Of a stretch of 64,000 bases of DNA, positions 35,147 through 46,646 are shown one piece after another; the stretch's first letter is position 1, and every line of letters starts with the position of its first letter. The notes beneath the pieces were generated by a model that ran no database searches, was not told the origin of the DNA, and was given only the letters and a program-made list of their open reading frames with translations. The translations under genes were made by a program, and so were the position numbers. The DNA comes from Amoebophrya sp. A120. Lineage: Eukaryota > Sar > Dinophyceae > Syndiniales > Amoebophryaceae. The stretch is from NCBI GenBank assembly GCA_905178155.1, contig CAJINV010000008.1, positions 2,733,303-2,797,302 of the forward strand. The letters are read 5' to 3'.

Positions 35147-36442
35147 CTAGAAAAAGAGCCTGGTCGGGCTCACGAAAGCTTTTCGGCATTTGGGACAAAC
35201 TTTATTTGGCATCGAATCACAGCAATCGCCACACAGGGTGTGACCACATGGCAAAACCATATCACAGGACCGGTCTAGGCAGATTTCGCAAGTCGGCCCT
35301 TCCGCCTTGGCCCTCTGCTCTTTCTCTTTCAGCATCTTCTTGATAGCATTTGGGTCCTGGTAAAGCTTGCTCATCTCCAGTGCATCGAGTTCGTCTTGCA
35401 GCAGGGAAATCATTTCTCGATTGTTCTTCTCCTTTGCCATTTCCAATGCGGTCTTTCCGTCCTCGGCTTTGTTCTCCAAAATGTCCCACCGTTCCGGATG
35501 CGTCAGAAGGAGGCCCAGTGCATCCACATTGTTTTTCGAAATTGCATAATGCAGACAGCTACCAGAAAACTTTATAGATGGCTTGTTCTTCGGGTAATTT
35601 GTCACACTGAAATTTGCTTTGTAATCCACAAACTGCTCATGGAACAGGAGCACCTTGAGAGCGTCGTTTTGTTTTTCGCATATCAAAGATGCCAGGAGCT
35701 TTCGAAAATCAACCCTGTTCGTCGCCGCGGGATCGGTTAGCAAGAACTTAATGACCGTATAATTCCGATCGGAAAAATAGTGGCCGAAGCCGCTGGCCAA
35801 GTCAAGCTTTTCAAATGGGAACTGCGGATGGGCATCAAAAAAGTCCTTACACTCCTTCTCCGATTGACACGAGGCAAGCGCCGCAAAATCTAACACAAAT
35901 TTCGTTTGTTCGCTTCCGTGCTTCGCCACGTGGTCGATGATGGACAAACGGCCTTCCCAACTCTCACCCAAGACGTTTTCTGTATATCGGAATCCCCGAC
36001 TCTTTGAGATTTCCTGCGCAAGCTCTGCTTTGTCTGCCTTGAGCGCCATACCAAAGGCCGTGACACCATCTGTGGTTTTCGCATTGACTTTAGTGAATAA
36101 CCAACCGAGGGCCAGACCCAGCAGCTTCGTCACCGCGCGAAAACGCTCACGAAATGTGAGCCAGTGTAGCAGTGTCCATCCATCTTCGTCAACTGCATTT
36201 ATCAGAGGTGCGATTGCTTCAGTGTCTTGGTGTTCCAAAATCGCTTCAATGGCAATGTCTCCCAAAAACTCAAACTGCAGGACGTGCTCAGCTGTTATGG
36301 GATTTTTGAAAGGCATCCATTTCACCAGCACAGATTTCTTTCGGAAGTACGTAGGTTTGGTGTTCGACACTTTTTTGATCCTCCCGCTGCGAGGCCCACA
36401 AATTGAGTGACGCCTATTCATTTGTGGCATAAGAAAAGGCAT
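35147..36442 (-). CDS. Ankyrin-repeat protein with C-terminal RING finger
   Basis: Single exon of 431 codons with ATG at 36442. The middle contains ankyrin-like repeats (DEDGWTLLHWLT, DGVTAFGMALKADKAELAQ, GSCLHYAISKNNVDALGLLL, DGKTALEMAKEKNNREMISLL). The C-terminus is a compact C3HC4 RING (CEIC, then LPCGHTLCGDCC, then CPKCR) like that of IAP-type ligases, ending ten residues before the stop. Probable E3 ubiquitin ligase using ankyrin repeats to bind substrate. It neighbours another E3 candidate. An upstream exon cannot be excluded. Confidence 0.85.
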   Translation of the reverse strand: MPFLMPQMNRRHSICGPRSGRIKKVSNTKPTYFRKKSVLVKWMPFKNPITAEHVLQFEFLGDIAIEAILEHQDTEAIAPLINAVDEDGWTLLHWLTFRERFRAVTKLLGLALGWLFTKVNAKTTDGVTAFGMALKADKAELAQEISKSRGFRYTENVLGESWEGRLSIIDHVAKHGSEQTKFVLDFAALASCQSEKECKDFFDAHPQFPFEKLDLASGFGHYFSDRNYTVIKFLLTDPAATNRVDFRKLLASLICEKQNDALKVLLFHEQFVDYKANFSVTNYPKNKPSIKFSGSCLHYAISKNNVDALGLLLTHPERWDILENKAEDGKTALEMAKEKNNREMISLLQDELDALEMSKLYQDPNAIKKMLKEKEQRAKAEGPTCEICLDRSCDMVLPCGHTLCGDCCDSMPNKVCPKCRKAFVSPTRLFF

Positions 36443-36445
36443 TCA

Positions 36446-36700
36446 TCATGCGATCGCAACAGAATTACCACATAGACCCTTGGGCGAAGATGCGAGGAGT
36501 GTTTCGACAACAGGTTTAGCCTCCTCAACTGTGCTGCACATGGATAGTTCCATTCGTCGGAGCATCGCAAGCAGCTCGTCGCTGCCCTTTTCCTTGGCAA
36601 TGGCTTGTGCGTCAACCACTGCAAGTTTTGAGTTTATCAAGTTCTGGTGGACAGATTTCGCATTTGAAGAAAAGCCTGCTCGCAGAGGAAAAGTCTAAAT
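36446..36700 (-). other. Coding-like fragment resembling the downstream membrane gene
   Basis: An open frame without its own ATG, including LLAMLRRMELSMCSTVEEAK and ending GNSVAIA at a stop. The neighbouring gene at 36753-37739 contains a similar stretch with the same GNSVAI motif. It may be a 5' exon of the ankyrin-RING gene or a broken duplicate; simple GT-AG joins do not give a matching phase. Confidence 0.35.
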
Positions 36701-36752
36701 CTGAATGTATGTAAAACTGAAAGAGGATGAAAACGCATTCTTTTTTCGGCGC

Positions 36753-37739
36753 CTAGTCTGTACCGATGATTTTCCTGAACTCCGTGACTGCAGATGATGC
36801 CCCGTTGCCGTTCGCATTCAAAAGGCAGTGATACCCGTACAATTTCGCCAAGAGCTGTTGCTTGTCAAGCACTGCGGCGTGCTCAATGAGCCTCTTCCAT
36901 CCGTCGGACTCAAAGGCAAGATATTGCCAAATCGAATGCGCAACCGTGCCTGTCCCTTCCTCTTGTTGTTTGAAATGATACTCGAACTGCTGCAGCAACA
37001 CCTCGATCGCTACGCTGTTCCCGTCGAGATCCCGCCAGGGGTCAATTCGCATCATCATTGCAGGTTTTAACTGGTAAAGCAATTCCCATGCACGCTCCGG
37101 CGTCTGCACACCCGCTAGCTTTCTCAAGACGAAGGCGATCTGGGTCGTAAGCTCTTCGGGCTTGATGCGGTAATCGCCTGCGCTTGCGGTATCGGAGCTC
37201 TTTTCCGTTTCACTTCGTTTATTTTCTGCGGAGGCGGGCTCTGCATGCCGTTCGTCATCCTTATTCAGTGCTGCGTTCGAGATGGACACTTTTTTCTTCT
37301 CACACCCAGTGCCAGCACTGCTCCGATCTGCTTGAGATACGCCGGCAGATGGGACCGAATCATCTGGATGCAGCGCATGGCCAACTATCTCGCGAGAAGA
37401 ACCCAAAAGCACATCGTCCTGCTCGTCATGTACAAGGACTGTTACCAAGCCGGCCTCTTCAGAGACTGCAGCAGGCACGGGGACCACAGCTTTGCTACTT
37501 TGTGATGTACCGCCGCCAAATGCAGTTTTCCCCGCAGAAGACGCCTGCAGCACGCTGCATTTGATCACAGAGAAAATCGTCGCTAGCAGCTGCGGAATCA
37601 CAATAAGAAAAATGACGCACCACACCTCGACCGCAATAAGAGACTGCGCCTTTGCGACGAAAGCGTTCTTCAGATGATTGAGGTGGCCAACCAGGCTGTG
37701 GCCTTTTACATTATCCGCCATCTTCATCTTCTTCAACAT
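36753..37739 (-). CDS. Unknown protein with one membrane segment
   Basis: Single exon of about 328 codons with ATG at 37739. One hydrophobic segment near residues 40-60 (VWCVIFLIVIPQLLATIFSV) follows a short basic N-terminus. A Ser/Ala/Glu-rich disordered stretch comes next, then a C-terminal helical domain (LTTQIAFVLRKLAGVQTPER to the end). I recognise no family. The C-terminal part shares GNSVAI and flanking pattern with the fragment just downstream. Confidence 0.65.
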   Translation of the reverse strand: MLKKMKMADNVKGHSLVGHLNHLKNAFVAKAQSLIAVEVWCVIFLIVIPQLLATIFSVIKCSVLQASSAGKTAFGGGTSQSSKAVVPVPAAVSEEAGLVTVLVHDEQDDVLLGSSREIVGHALHPDDSVPSAGVSQADRSSAGTGCEKKKVSISNAALNKDDERHAEPASAENKRSETEKSSDTASAGDYRIKPEELTTQIAFVLRKLAGVQTPERAWELLYQLKPAMMMRIDPWRDLDGNSVAIEVLLQQFEYHFKQQEEGTGTVAHSIWQYLAFESDGWKRLIEHAAVLDKQQLLAKLYGYHCLLNANGNGASSAVTEFRKIIGTD

Positions 37740-38250
37740 TGAGTGAAAGTGGTGAAAAGTCAAATTGAATCACTATTTTTCATTAAAAAGTCAGTACGGT
37801 ACGCTCTAATCTGCAGCGCTTTCCATGAAAAGCTCGAAGGTTATTTCCGCTGTTTCCCTGCATAACCAGCTTCAAGGTCATTCGCATGCGTGAGTGAGGC
37901 TTTAGACACTGTGAAGAGGAGATCATGTAGTTTCGATCCGGCAAAACAAAAAGAGATATCTTCTCATGATCTGCAACTGCAACGATACCTTAGGATCTTT
38001 AGCATGGTCCAATATCAAGATCTCTGTTGATGGCGTTCGGTCAAATGTAAATGACGACGTAGGAACATGATCTTCAATAGTCAGTACTAGCTAGTCCTGC
38101 ATTGCTCTAACACTAACTTGCTCGCCGGCTAGTGCGCAGGACATCGCTGCGTTCGCTCGGGCTTGAGCAAATTGAAATGTCGTCTTACTGCGTAGTGAAA
38201 GCATTGCGGTCTTTCGGAGGAAAAGCAAAAAGTGCGTCGCTTTTCTGCTC
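37740..38250. other. Short spacer
   Basis: No gene seen. An ATTTGCTCAAG motif on the minus strand near 38163 lies about 420 bp upstream of the neighbouring ATG. Confidence 0.4.
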
Positions 38251-41200
38251 TTACATCAACCCGGCAAATGGGTCGTTATTTGTTCTTGGAAAGGGGGAGA
38301 ACTGGGAGTTCGCTTGGTTTTGATTATTCCCCATGTTCATCATAGGATTACCACTCGGATTCATGTTCATCATGGGATTTTGCTGCTGCTGTCCTCCACC
38401 TGGCATCATGCCCCCCATCGGGCTCATGTTCATCATGAGGTTGTTCGCGCCTCCACCCATTCCGCCCATCATCGGATTAACATTACCTGCTCCGCCTGCA
38501 GCACCTGGAAGCTGCATTCCCCCGGACGATGAGGTAGATGAATTCATTCCCCCTGTACTAGCGCTACCACCTGCGCTCCCCAACCCCGCGAACGGATCCC
38601 CCTGCATGTTCGCCATCCCGACCCACTGCGAACTGACGCCGGTCTTCTGCAAATCGAAGCTTTGCAACCCACCCGTCAACGTGCTCGAAGTCGCAGCGGA
38701 AGTCCCCGTCATCACTCCAGAGGAGTTGTAGAAACCCGGATCGTTTAGTTGCGCGAGGGGGTTGGCGCTACTAGTAGTGCCGGACATGTTAATACCACCG
38801 GCGCCGGTGGATGTTGTAGTCGTCGTCGTCCCCATCATAGACAGCAAGTCGTCCTGCCTCGCAGCGGAAGACGCTGCGGGCCCCGAACCTGGAATCGGCA
38901 GCTGCATAGGAATCGACGGATTACTCGGCGGCTTGCTAATCGGCATGGAACTCGTCGTGCTCACTGGCGGCCCGGATGTTGAAAACAAGTCCAGCATGTT
39001 GCTCGTCGACCCAGGGTTGGAATTATTCGACGTCGTGTTCATCATGTTTCCAAATCCATCATCCAGCAACGAGCCCCCACTGCCGGAGGTGCGGGAGCTC
39101 GTCTTCGCGAAATTGTTGCTGGTCGACGGAACAGTCGGGCCGCTGAGCAACAAGTCGAAATCGGACTTCGCGTCGGAGGAGGCTTTCGAGTTTGTCACGG
39201 TTGTACTCGCGGCGTTCGAGGACGTTGTGGCCCAGGGGTTATTGCTCGTAGTTCCGAAACCACCTCCTCCAGTCGGACCACCCGTTGGGGTCGCGCCCCC
39301 GAGCTCCGCCAGAAAATTGTCATCCGCGTCCGGTACTCGCGGCTTCGCGGTGGTCCCGCCTTCATTGGCGGTTAGCAGCCCCCCTGCCGAGCCCATTCCG
39401 CCGAGCGCGGCGTTCACGTCCGCACTGTTGTCCGTCCTCGTTGCGTACTCTTTTGAACGTGAGGTGTCCACTCGCTCCAGCAACTTGCGGCACACCTCCA
39501 TCTGTGTGCGGTACTGGTCCGCGGTGAGGGATTCCTCGGCGAGCAACGGGCACACCAAGGGCAAGATTTTCGTCGCGGTTTCGCGCGGCCCGAGAAACTT
39601 GCTCATGGCGTCGTAGGTAGAAAGCAGCACCATGCACAGCGCCGGCGCCCGCTCCATCTTCTGCACGCGCTCGCAGGCGGTCAGGATGGTCTCCAAAATG
39701 GTGGACCGATCAAACACCGCGAACATCGCGTTGATGCCCATCAAAATTTGCACCCGGGTATTACATGCAAAAATGTCTGGGTCTGGAAAGTTCCGAGGTT
39801 TGTCATGCAGTTTTTCCAAGCTCCACCAAGTCTGTATTGCAGGGCCTAGCATCACAGATTCTGCAGCCCCTTGGTGATGCCTATTCTGCATGAGAAATCA
39901 ATGCCCCGCCGGCATGGCTAGAAATGGGGGACTTTTGCAAGTCATGCAACAGAGATTTTTGTATGATCCGCAACACGCATCACAAGCTCGCATCCTTCCA
40001 GACCCAGACATTTTTGCAGTTGATACCGGGCCTTCAGCGTAGACTCGTTGCGCAGCAAAACGGCGAGCATGCGGGGCAGGATTTGGTCTTTGATGTGCCG
40101 GTACTCAAATTTCTCGTGCAGCTGCGGGATCTTTTCCAGAGCGGTCTGCGCGATCGTCGGCTCGGGAAGCTCGAGACAGCGAAGTAGAAAGGGGAGCAGA
40201 ATCTGGGAGGAAAGATTGGCTGTCATCATTCTTGAATGGGTCCGTCTGTCGTCGTGGGAAGATGAAACTTGTCTTTATGCAAAAAGGCTAGGACAAAAGG
40301 GAAAAAAGCATCAAGTTAGCTATACCGCGTTTGCCTCGCTGGTTGCGGTCAGCTGCATGATCAGATCCAAATTCCGAATCAAGTCCGTCACAGCTTCTAT
40401 CGGGATCTCCTTCGCCGAGAAAAGAGCGCGCATCCCTGGCCACACTTTCTCCTGTGATAATGTTCAGAAACGGCCTTATCAAATGCTTTCTGTTTCTGCT
40501 ATTCCTGCTGCTGGGTCGCACTCATACCAGACATCGGTACTGGAATAGCTTTGTAATATTTCCATGGCATAAAGTAGAAATACGTTCAATATGAGAACAT
40601 TTTCATGTAGACTTCGAACCTGAAACTGCTCTGGGGTGAGAAGATTCGGTCGCTTGAGGCACACCAGAATGCACTGCAGCACGTGACCGTACAAAGGCGG
40701 GTAGTTTAGAGCGCGGACCAGCTGGGGCAGAACCCTTTCGCGGAGCTGTTGTGATAAGTGGACAGAAAATAATCTGTGATGCGCCCTGCCCAAAAAGCAA
40801 CAGTTCCCTGAAAAAAATGTTTTTTGTCCTTTTCCCGAACAAATTTATGTTGAAAATGAAAAAGACAAAAACAACAAGGCAATCTCTACAATCCTATCCG
40901 CGGTCAACGCACTCGCCGGCTGCTCCAGCAGGTTCTTGAAGCCCTTCAGGAACTGTGCCTTCTGCGCATCGTCCTTTTCCGACAGAGTCTCTAAAAACCG
41001 CAAAGCCTTGATGTGGATGTCCTGAAAGAACTCCGATTGTAGAAAGGCGCTGATATCGATGCGGTGCTCCGGGTTCGGCGCAAGCATGCCACACAGGATG
41101 GAAACCAGCTCCGGTGGGACCTTGGCGTGCAGGTCCTTGAGTGGGAGAAGCTGCTGGAGCTTCGACTGGTGCCCATTCCTGTCGTACCGCCCGAGCTGGG

Positions 41201-42518
41201 TGTTTGTTGTATGAAATGCATCCTTTCTGTAGATAGTGCTACAGATCATCGAAACGACATTATTTCTGGCAAGTTGACAAACGAGAAGGAGAAGCAAAAC
41301 GCATGCGATTCTATATACTAAAAAAGACAAAATCTGGCTCGTTGCAGTAGATCATACCGCAGCCAGCAGCGGTCTTTTCTCCCCAAGCGACATCACTTCG
41401 TACGCAATCAGCCCGAGCGAGAAAACGTCGGACTCCAAGCCGAATTTGCGTTGTGCGGTGATTTCCGGCGCGCAATACTTCAGCGAGGGATCCGCCCCCA
41501 TTTGCGTGATATCGTCTGCAAGAAACCCGAAAGTCGTATCGACAGCGGTTCCCTTCGTGATGCCTTGCTGCGCATAAGAAAATCCGCCGAGGAACCACCG
41601 TCCTTGCTCGGACACAAAGATGTTACAGGGCTGCACGCCGAGGTGCGCAGTCTTCGCGTCCTGGTGCAGGAAACGAATGGCCTCAGCGAGGTCGAGCAGC
41701 CCGCATTTCATTTCCAAAGCAGTCAGCTCCTTCGCGTTCTGTAGTGCGTTTTGTTTGCATTTTTGAGGAGATGAAATTCGCATCGTCTACGCCTCCAGCA
41801 CCGAAGTGGGCTCCACAGATTGTGTGCTTCGCCTCATTCGTTCCCGCTCTTGCAAAACTGTACTTGGTATGATTATCACACTATGCATGTCATCAACAGG
41901 TAAAAAAACTCTACACCTTTTCCAGCAGAGTCGCCAAATTCGTTTTCACGTGCCTCGTGGCGAATGCAAGCGTCAGTTTCTCCTCCACGAGAGGTTCCAA
42001 GACGTGTAGAATGTTGGGGTGTCGCAGGCGCTGCAGCATCTGTGCATCCCTCCGAAGACATTCGAGGACCTAAGTTAGTGTCAGTGGATAAATTCATCGG
42101 TCAAGTAGAACTCTGCTTCTGCCTCGGCACGTCCGACATTAGAGCTACGAAAATACATCGCTCTGAAAACTACGTCAGTTTTACTGGCTTAGACTAGAGC
42201 TGCTGCCAGAGGTAGAGAAGAGTCAACTAGAGGGAGACGACGGCTTTTGTGCCGGAAAACAAACTATTTTATTGCAGTTAGGTGCCTACTGTACTTCTAC
42301 TTTCGCATAAGAAAATAATCAGTTGCGCATGTAGTCCCTGATACCGCGTCCTTCTGCCGGTTTTTGTCAAGGAGCTTTTTCTCAAACAGAAACACGGTAA
42401 GCGGTTCGGTCGGACGGTCCGTGTGGGTCGCGGGACAGCAGGTCCATCGCACGTCGAGACCCTCGCAAGAGGGAGTTTTCTCCAGCTTGTAGGAGCTGTT
42501 GAGCACCTTGTTGCCCAT
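38251..42518 (-). CDS. SCYL2/CVAK104-like pseudokinase
   Basis: Eight exons can be joined: 42345-42518, 41917-42069, 41358-41738, about 40900-41199, 40620-40752, 40330-40450, 40026-40209 and 38251-39758. The last junction is an introner element; the others fit GT-AG in phase. N-terminal pseudokinase domain: VFLFEKKLLD, LRHPNILHVLEPL, then LGVQPCNIFV in place of HRDLKPEN and GGFSYA in place of DFG, so key catalytic residues are missing. HEAT-like repeats follow. The tail is Ser/Thr/Gly/Asn-rich with two DPFAGL motifs, which in SCYL2 relatives bind clathrin adaptors. Expected role: clathrin-dependent traffic at the trans-Golgi or endosome. The ATG at 42518 begins MGNKVLNSSYKLEK. Confidence 0.88.
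39759..40025. mobile_element. Introner element 6 (267 bp) in the SCYL2-like gene
   Basis: Flanked by CCGGG repeats (39754-39758 and 40026-40030). The ends share TGCAAAAATGTCTGGGTCTG in inverted orientation. Same family and orientation as element 7. Removal joins LLRNESTLKA to RVQILMGIN. Confidence 0.9.
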
Positions 42519-43733
42519 CACATGCTCCTGGAAAAAACGCTGGAACATCTTCGCGTAGATGAATGACCTAAAAAGCTTATCACCGTTTTTAACGCACAAG
42601 GAATTTGATGTTGGCGCGTGGAGCTGGTTCCAGAATGCAGTGTGGAGAAACAAGTCCGTGCTGCTCTCCAGGCGGGGTTCGTGTAGCTCGCACGAATGCG
42701 CCTTGGCAGTTTCTGACTTACGTGTCGCTGACCGGTTCCCCGTTTATCAATTTCTGATGTCGCCGCCCAGAATACTAGCACCACTTTTCTCGTCAGGACC
42801 AACTCGTGCTGTCTGGCCGCTGGCTCTCGCACCACTGCATCGGTAACAATATCACGCAATCACCAGGACGCGCCGCCGATAACTGCCACATCAAACTGAA
42901 GTCCATGTTGTCCATGGTAATAGTCCTCTTACTTCAAGTTTCGCTGACGCAAAGCCAAAATCTATTCAAGTTTTTGTCTACTTCCAGGGTTCGAAGGTGT
43001 CCTAGTGCCGGCCCTCGTGTAGCATCTCTTCGTAGAAAATCGTTCCCGGCGTTATTATGGTTTATTCTTTCTTTTCCAAGAAATAGGCGCTGCGTGTCAT
43101 CCTTCGAAGATGTGAACCGCCATATTAGACATAGTAAGTTTTAGCTGCAGTTTAGTGACAGTGAGAGTACTGGCTCTTCGATACTATTTGATGAGATCCT
43201 ACTGGTGCGCAGACGAACACGATGTCGCAATTTGCAGCAATATGCCTCTACGGGTCTCCGCCTCGGCGCGGCCATTGGTTCACTTCTTCATAGAATCCTC
43301 TTCGTGTAGTGACTTGCTCACACGACTAGCTTTTTACATATTGCTTCACTTGTTGAAACGAGCACTGTCGAAAAAGAGTTACTACTTTCCGGTTGCTGTG
43401 TCGGTCTGAAAAAATGTACGTTTGATATGGAATTACAGGCAAGACAAGATGAATAATCTTAGTACTCGGAGACGAGCGGTAAAAAACATCATCCTCGATC
43501 TTCAAATTTTTCCACAAACCTGATCTCGTCAGCGGAGATAAAAAGGTTGGGCAGCATTTCTAATCTGTAAAAACTACTAGCTAGTGGGAAGTCGTCAGAA
43601 ATCAAACAACGATAATGTGCTTGCTCGGCACGGGCACAACAACGACAATGACACACATCAGAACGCTGCTTTACTTCGCGGCCCACCCGATGAATCGGTG
43701 CCCTCTATTTTACTTCCGGCTCACCCGAACCGG
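42519..43733. other. Spacer
   Basis: No supported gene; presumed SCYL2 promoter and 3' flank of the neighbouring membrane-protein gene. Confidence 0.45.
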
Positions 43734-46646
43734 TTACAGGAGGGTTTGCAAAGCCGCCGCCGTGATGCTGGTTCGACCGGTCCCCGGGCCCAGTCCGGGT
43801 GCACCTAGCCCCATCCGCCCCATTGGCGGCCCCGCCGCGACCATGGAAGTCCTGCCGGCGGAGCGGGGGGTGAGGACGGTGGGGGTCGTTCTCCCCCCGC
43901 TAGCGACCACCTGCTTCGCCTGGGTGGCCACGTTCGTGCTGGGAGCTGCCGTTTCGTCCGCATTCCGCTGCTGGCGGTACATCATGCGCCGCATGCGCTG
44001 CTCCTCGCGGTCCTGTTGCCGTTTGCCCCACTCGTCGTCATTATCCTCTCTCTCGCCGAAACAGAAGCAACAGCAATCGCTGCCGTACTTCTGTCGCAAA
44101 CACCAAATAACCACAGTCACAACCACCAGGCTCAGAACGGGTATGAGCACCAGCAAGGTCACGTTGGTCATGTTTCCGCAGGGGCCAACGTCCAGCTTCT
44201 CCACGCCAAAGCTATGGAAACGAAGGGTGGGAGGCGGAAGGAACAGGAAGTCGTTTTTTTCACCTTTGCGGACGTTCGTATTGAATATGAAACTAAATGC
44301 GACCACATTGCACGCTTGAGGCATAAGTGCGCGGCTGGAACTCAACGAAGCTGAAAAATACAGAGAGGTGACGTGCCACCTTTAAGTTTTTTCCTCACGG
44401 GGCGGCAAAAACAAGAACGGATTTCCGCCCGTCAAGTAATGCAAAAATTTGTCTTTCACCATCACCTCTTAGAAATGGTATGGTATCTTTTGAAGAAATG
44501 TCGACTATGCAAGAATATCGAAATTCTTCTCAAAAACCAATTAAGTATAGATTGTCAACTTCATCCTGCGACCCACTCATCGGTTTTTTACTATTTCATA
44601 AAAGCACGTGAGCACGTCTCTCCTGTCGACGGGGGTGCCCATGATGCCATTCGGCCCGAAGTACAGCACGCACGTGGGGTAACGGCTGCCTTCCGTCCTG
44701 TAAATTGAGAAGCCCAAACACGGCAGATCGTCGGTGATCACTTCCAGAATCTCCGCGGTCTCCTTGGTACAGTACGCTGCACACTCCTCCACGAAGACCT
44801 CTGGCTTCTCATCTCGGGCCGCCAAGAGAGAAGCAAGTTTGGCTTTCTCGAGGCGGTTGACGCTGTCCACAGTGTACCCGTGTACCTCCAACTCGTTGGC
44901 AATGTGCGGCAGCGCGTTGCGTATCAGCTGCGGGTCGGTCTGCAGATCGTCGGCGAGAGACTCGTGATAATCCGCGTCGAACGGGATGGCCGCGCCGAAA
45001 ATTTCTGTTGAGACAATTTTTGTATTTCGTAAAAATTGTAGTTGGGCAGGGTTTGATATTTTTATTTTGCATCAAAACTTCGAACCAAACTAGACGAGAC
45101 GCAGTTCTCTTTCCGATCATGTCGAATGAAAGATAGTATCAAAAAAAAATCTCAAGTCCTATACGGGAGGGATGTTCGGGATTTGCCGGCGTTGCGCCTA
45201 GCGGTGGATGTACGAAGGGGTCTTGCAGTTTTCCGATATCGAAAATGTAGTGGTTGGCGAAGTATGAAATGCAAAAATGTCTGGGTCTGGAATGTTGCCG
45301 GGTTTGTCATGCATATTTTGCATGACCCAGGATATCTGTAATGCGCGACCTAGCATCATACATTTTTAGAGGCTTCCTGATGTCTACTCCGCATGACAAA
45401 TCCCCCCCCCGCGTATCACGAACTAGACGCCTCTTGGTGGTCATGCAATACAGATTTTTTTAGAGTCCAAAGTTAGCATCACAAGTTCCAACCTTCCAGA
45501 CCCAAACATATTTGCATTTGATACGTAGTTCGAATCGCCTTGTCGTCCGTACCCGGACGGGCACACGAGGGACGTTACACTGTCAAACTGGAGAGTGCTG
45601 CGAGGTGCTTGTTCCTGTTCCTTAATGCTCTCCCGCCGGTGGAGTTCTTGTTCTATTAGCTCATCTTGGCGCCCAGAAATACTATTTTCCCGCATCTTTA
45701 TATCGAGAAAGGTTGTCGTGTTGGCGAGAAGGTGGTCTTCGTCTTGGTCTGTTGAAACCCTTGCTAGTCTACTTGTGGGCGTGCCGGTGTACCTCGAATG
45801 ATGAAGTTGTTTATCATCAGCAGCACTGGTTGATGGTGTGCTCTCTGTCACGACCAGAAGATCTGGCACAGGTAGCTCTTGCTCTGCGCTTGCTAACAGG
45901 AAGTCGCGCGGCCCTTCTGATTCGGCAACGGTTCCAAGGGTCCCTTCATATTTTTCTGCGATATTCCCGTGGTCTCCGCCTGTCTGATGAAACGACGAAG
46001 ACGCCGACTCATCGGCCGCGGCCGCGGGCACCAATCCCACTTCTACCACTTTCCGGTTCATTTCGCCAAGTTTCGTCTCCGCAGGGCTTGCTTCGACGTT
46101 CTCTGTAGTTGACGCCACGTATGAAGCCTCAGGCGTGCTGCCGTCTGTCGGCGCGCCGGCCTCTTCCGTGGAAAAGATCTGGTGTCGCAGAAGCGTTTCG
46201 CCGTCATGGTTACCACGATCTCTTTGGTGCATATAGGTACTTTTTCTGGCCGATTTTTTCGTACGTAATGTTGCCCTCTCCGAGTTCACCTCACCGCTGC
46301 TTTTCGTGTACAGATTGCTCGACGCCGCGGCCTGATCATCATTTCCGCTCGGAGATTCATTCTTGTTCACCGCACGCCTATGCTTGGATATCTTGACTTT
46401 CTCAACAACGGTCGTGTAGGCGATTGCAAAGTTGCTTCTGCTGGCGTCTTGCAACAGCAGGCAGATGCTCGCAAAGGTCAACCAGCTTCTTCTGGCCGGA
46501 ATCTCTGTAGCCAGAAGGGCCGCGCCATGCGGATTTCTGGCGGAATTGAAAATGTGGTAGAAGACCACAGGTGTCGCGGTCTTTCGGCTTCTAACCATCG
46601 TGTTCCCGGAGGGGTCTGGGGCGGCCGACTGGTGTAAAAGCCGCAT
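43734..46646 (-). CDS. PAN/Apple-like type I membrane protein A
   Basis: ATG at 46646. Exons: 45524-46646, 45165-45262, about 44577-45004, and 43734 to about 44218. The N-terminal region has a hydrophobic stretch (SWLTFASICLLL) as possible signal or anchor, then a Ser/Glu/Thr-rich ectodomain. The third exon carries a six-Cys pattern: ECAAYC, PCLGFS, PTCVLYF and VLTC, matching a PAN/Apple-like core. The last exon encodes NMTNVTLLVLIPVLSLVV, one transmembrane helix, then a basic and Cys-rich juxtamembrane motif and a Gly/Pro/Arg-rich cytoplasmic tail. Exon 2 to 3 is GT-AG in phase. The join to the membrane exon is not resolved in phase, so two genes remain possible. Confidence 0.6.
45263..45523. 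mobile_element. Introner element 7 (261 bp) in PAN/Apple gene A
   Basis: Flanked by CGAAG and CGTAG (4 of 5 match). Ends share AATGCAAAAATGTCTGGGTC with element 6; the right copy has two changes. Removal joins GRQGDSN to FANHYIFD. Confidence 0.87.

Noticed and set aside
38762-39616. 284-codon plus-strand frame
   Set aside because: Antisense of the Ser/Thr/Gly-rich tail of the SCYL2-like gene; composition only.
44577-44640. GT donor before the last Cys of the PAN/Apple-like core in gene A, giving a phase-matched join to the membrane exon
   Set aside because: It would delete the conserved LTC cysteine present in proteins B and C, so the true junction is probably further downstream and remains unresolved.
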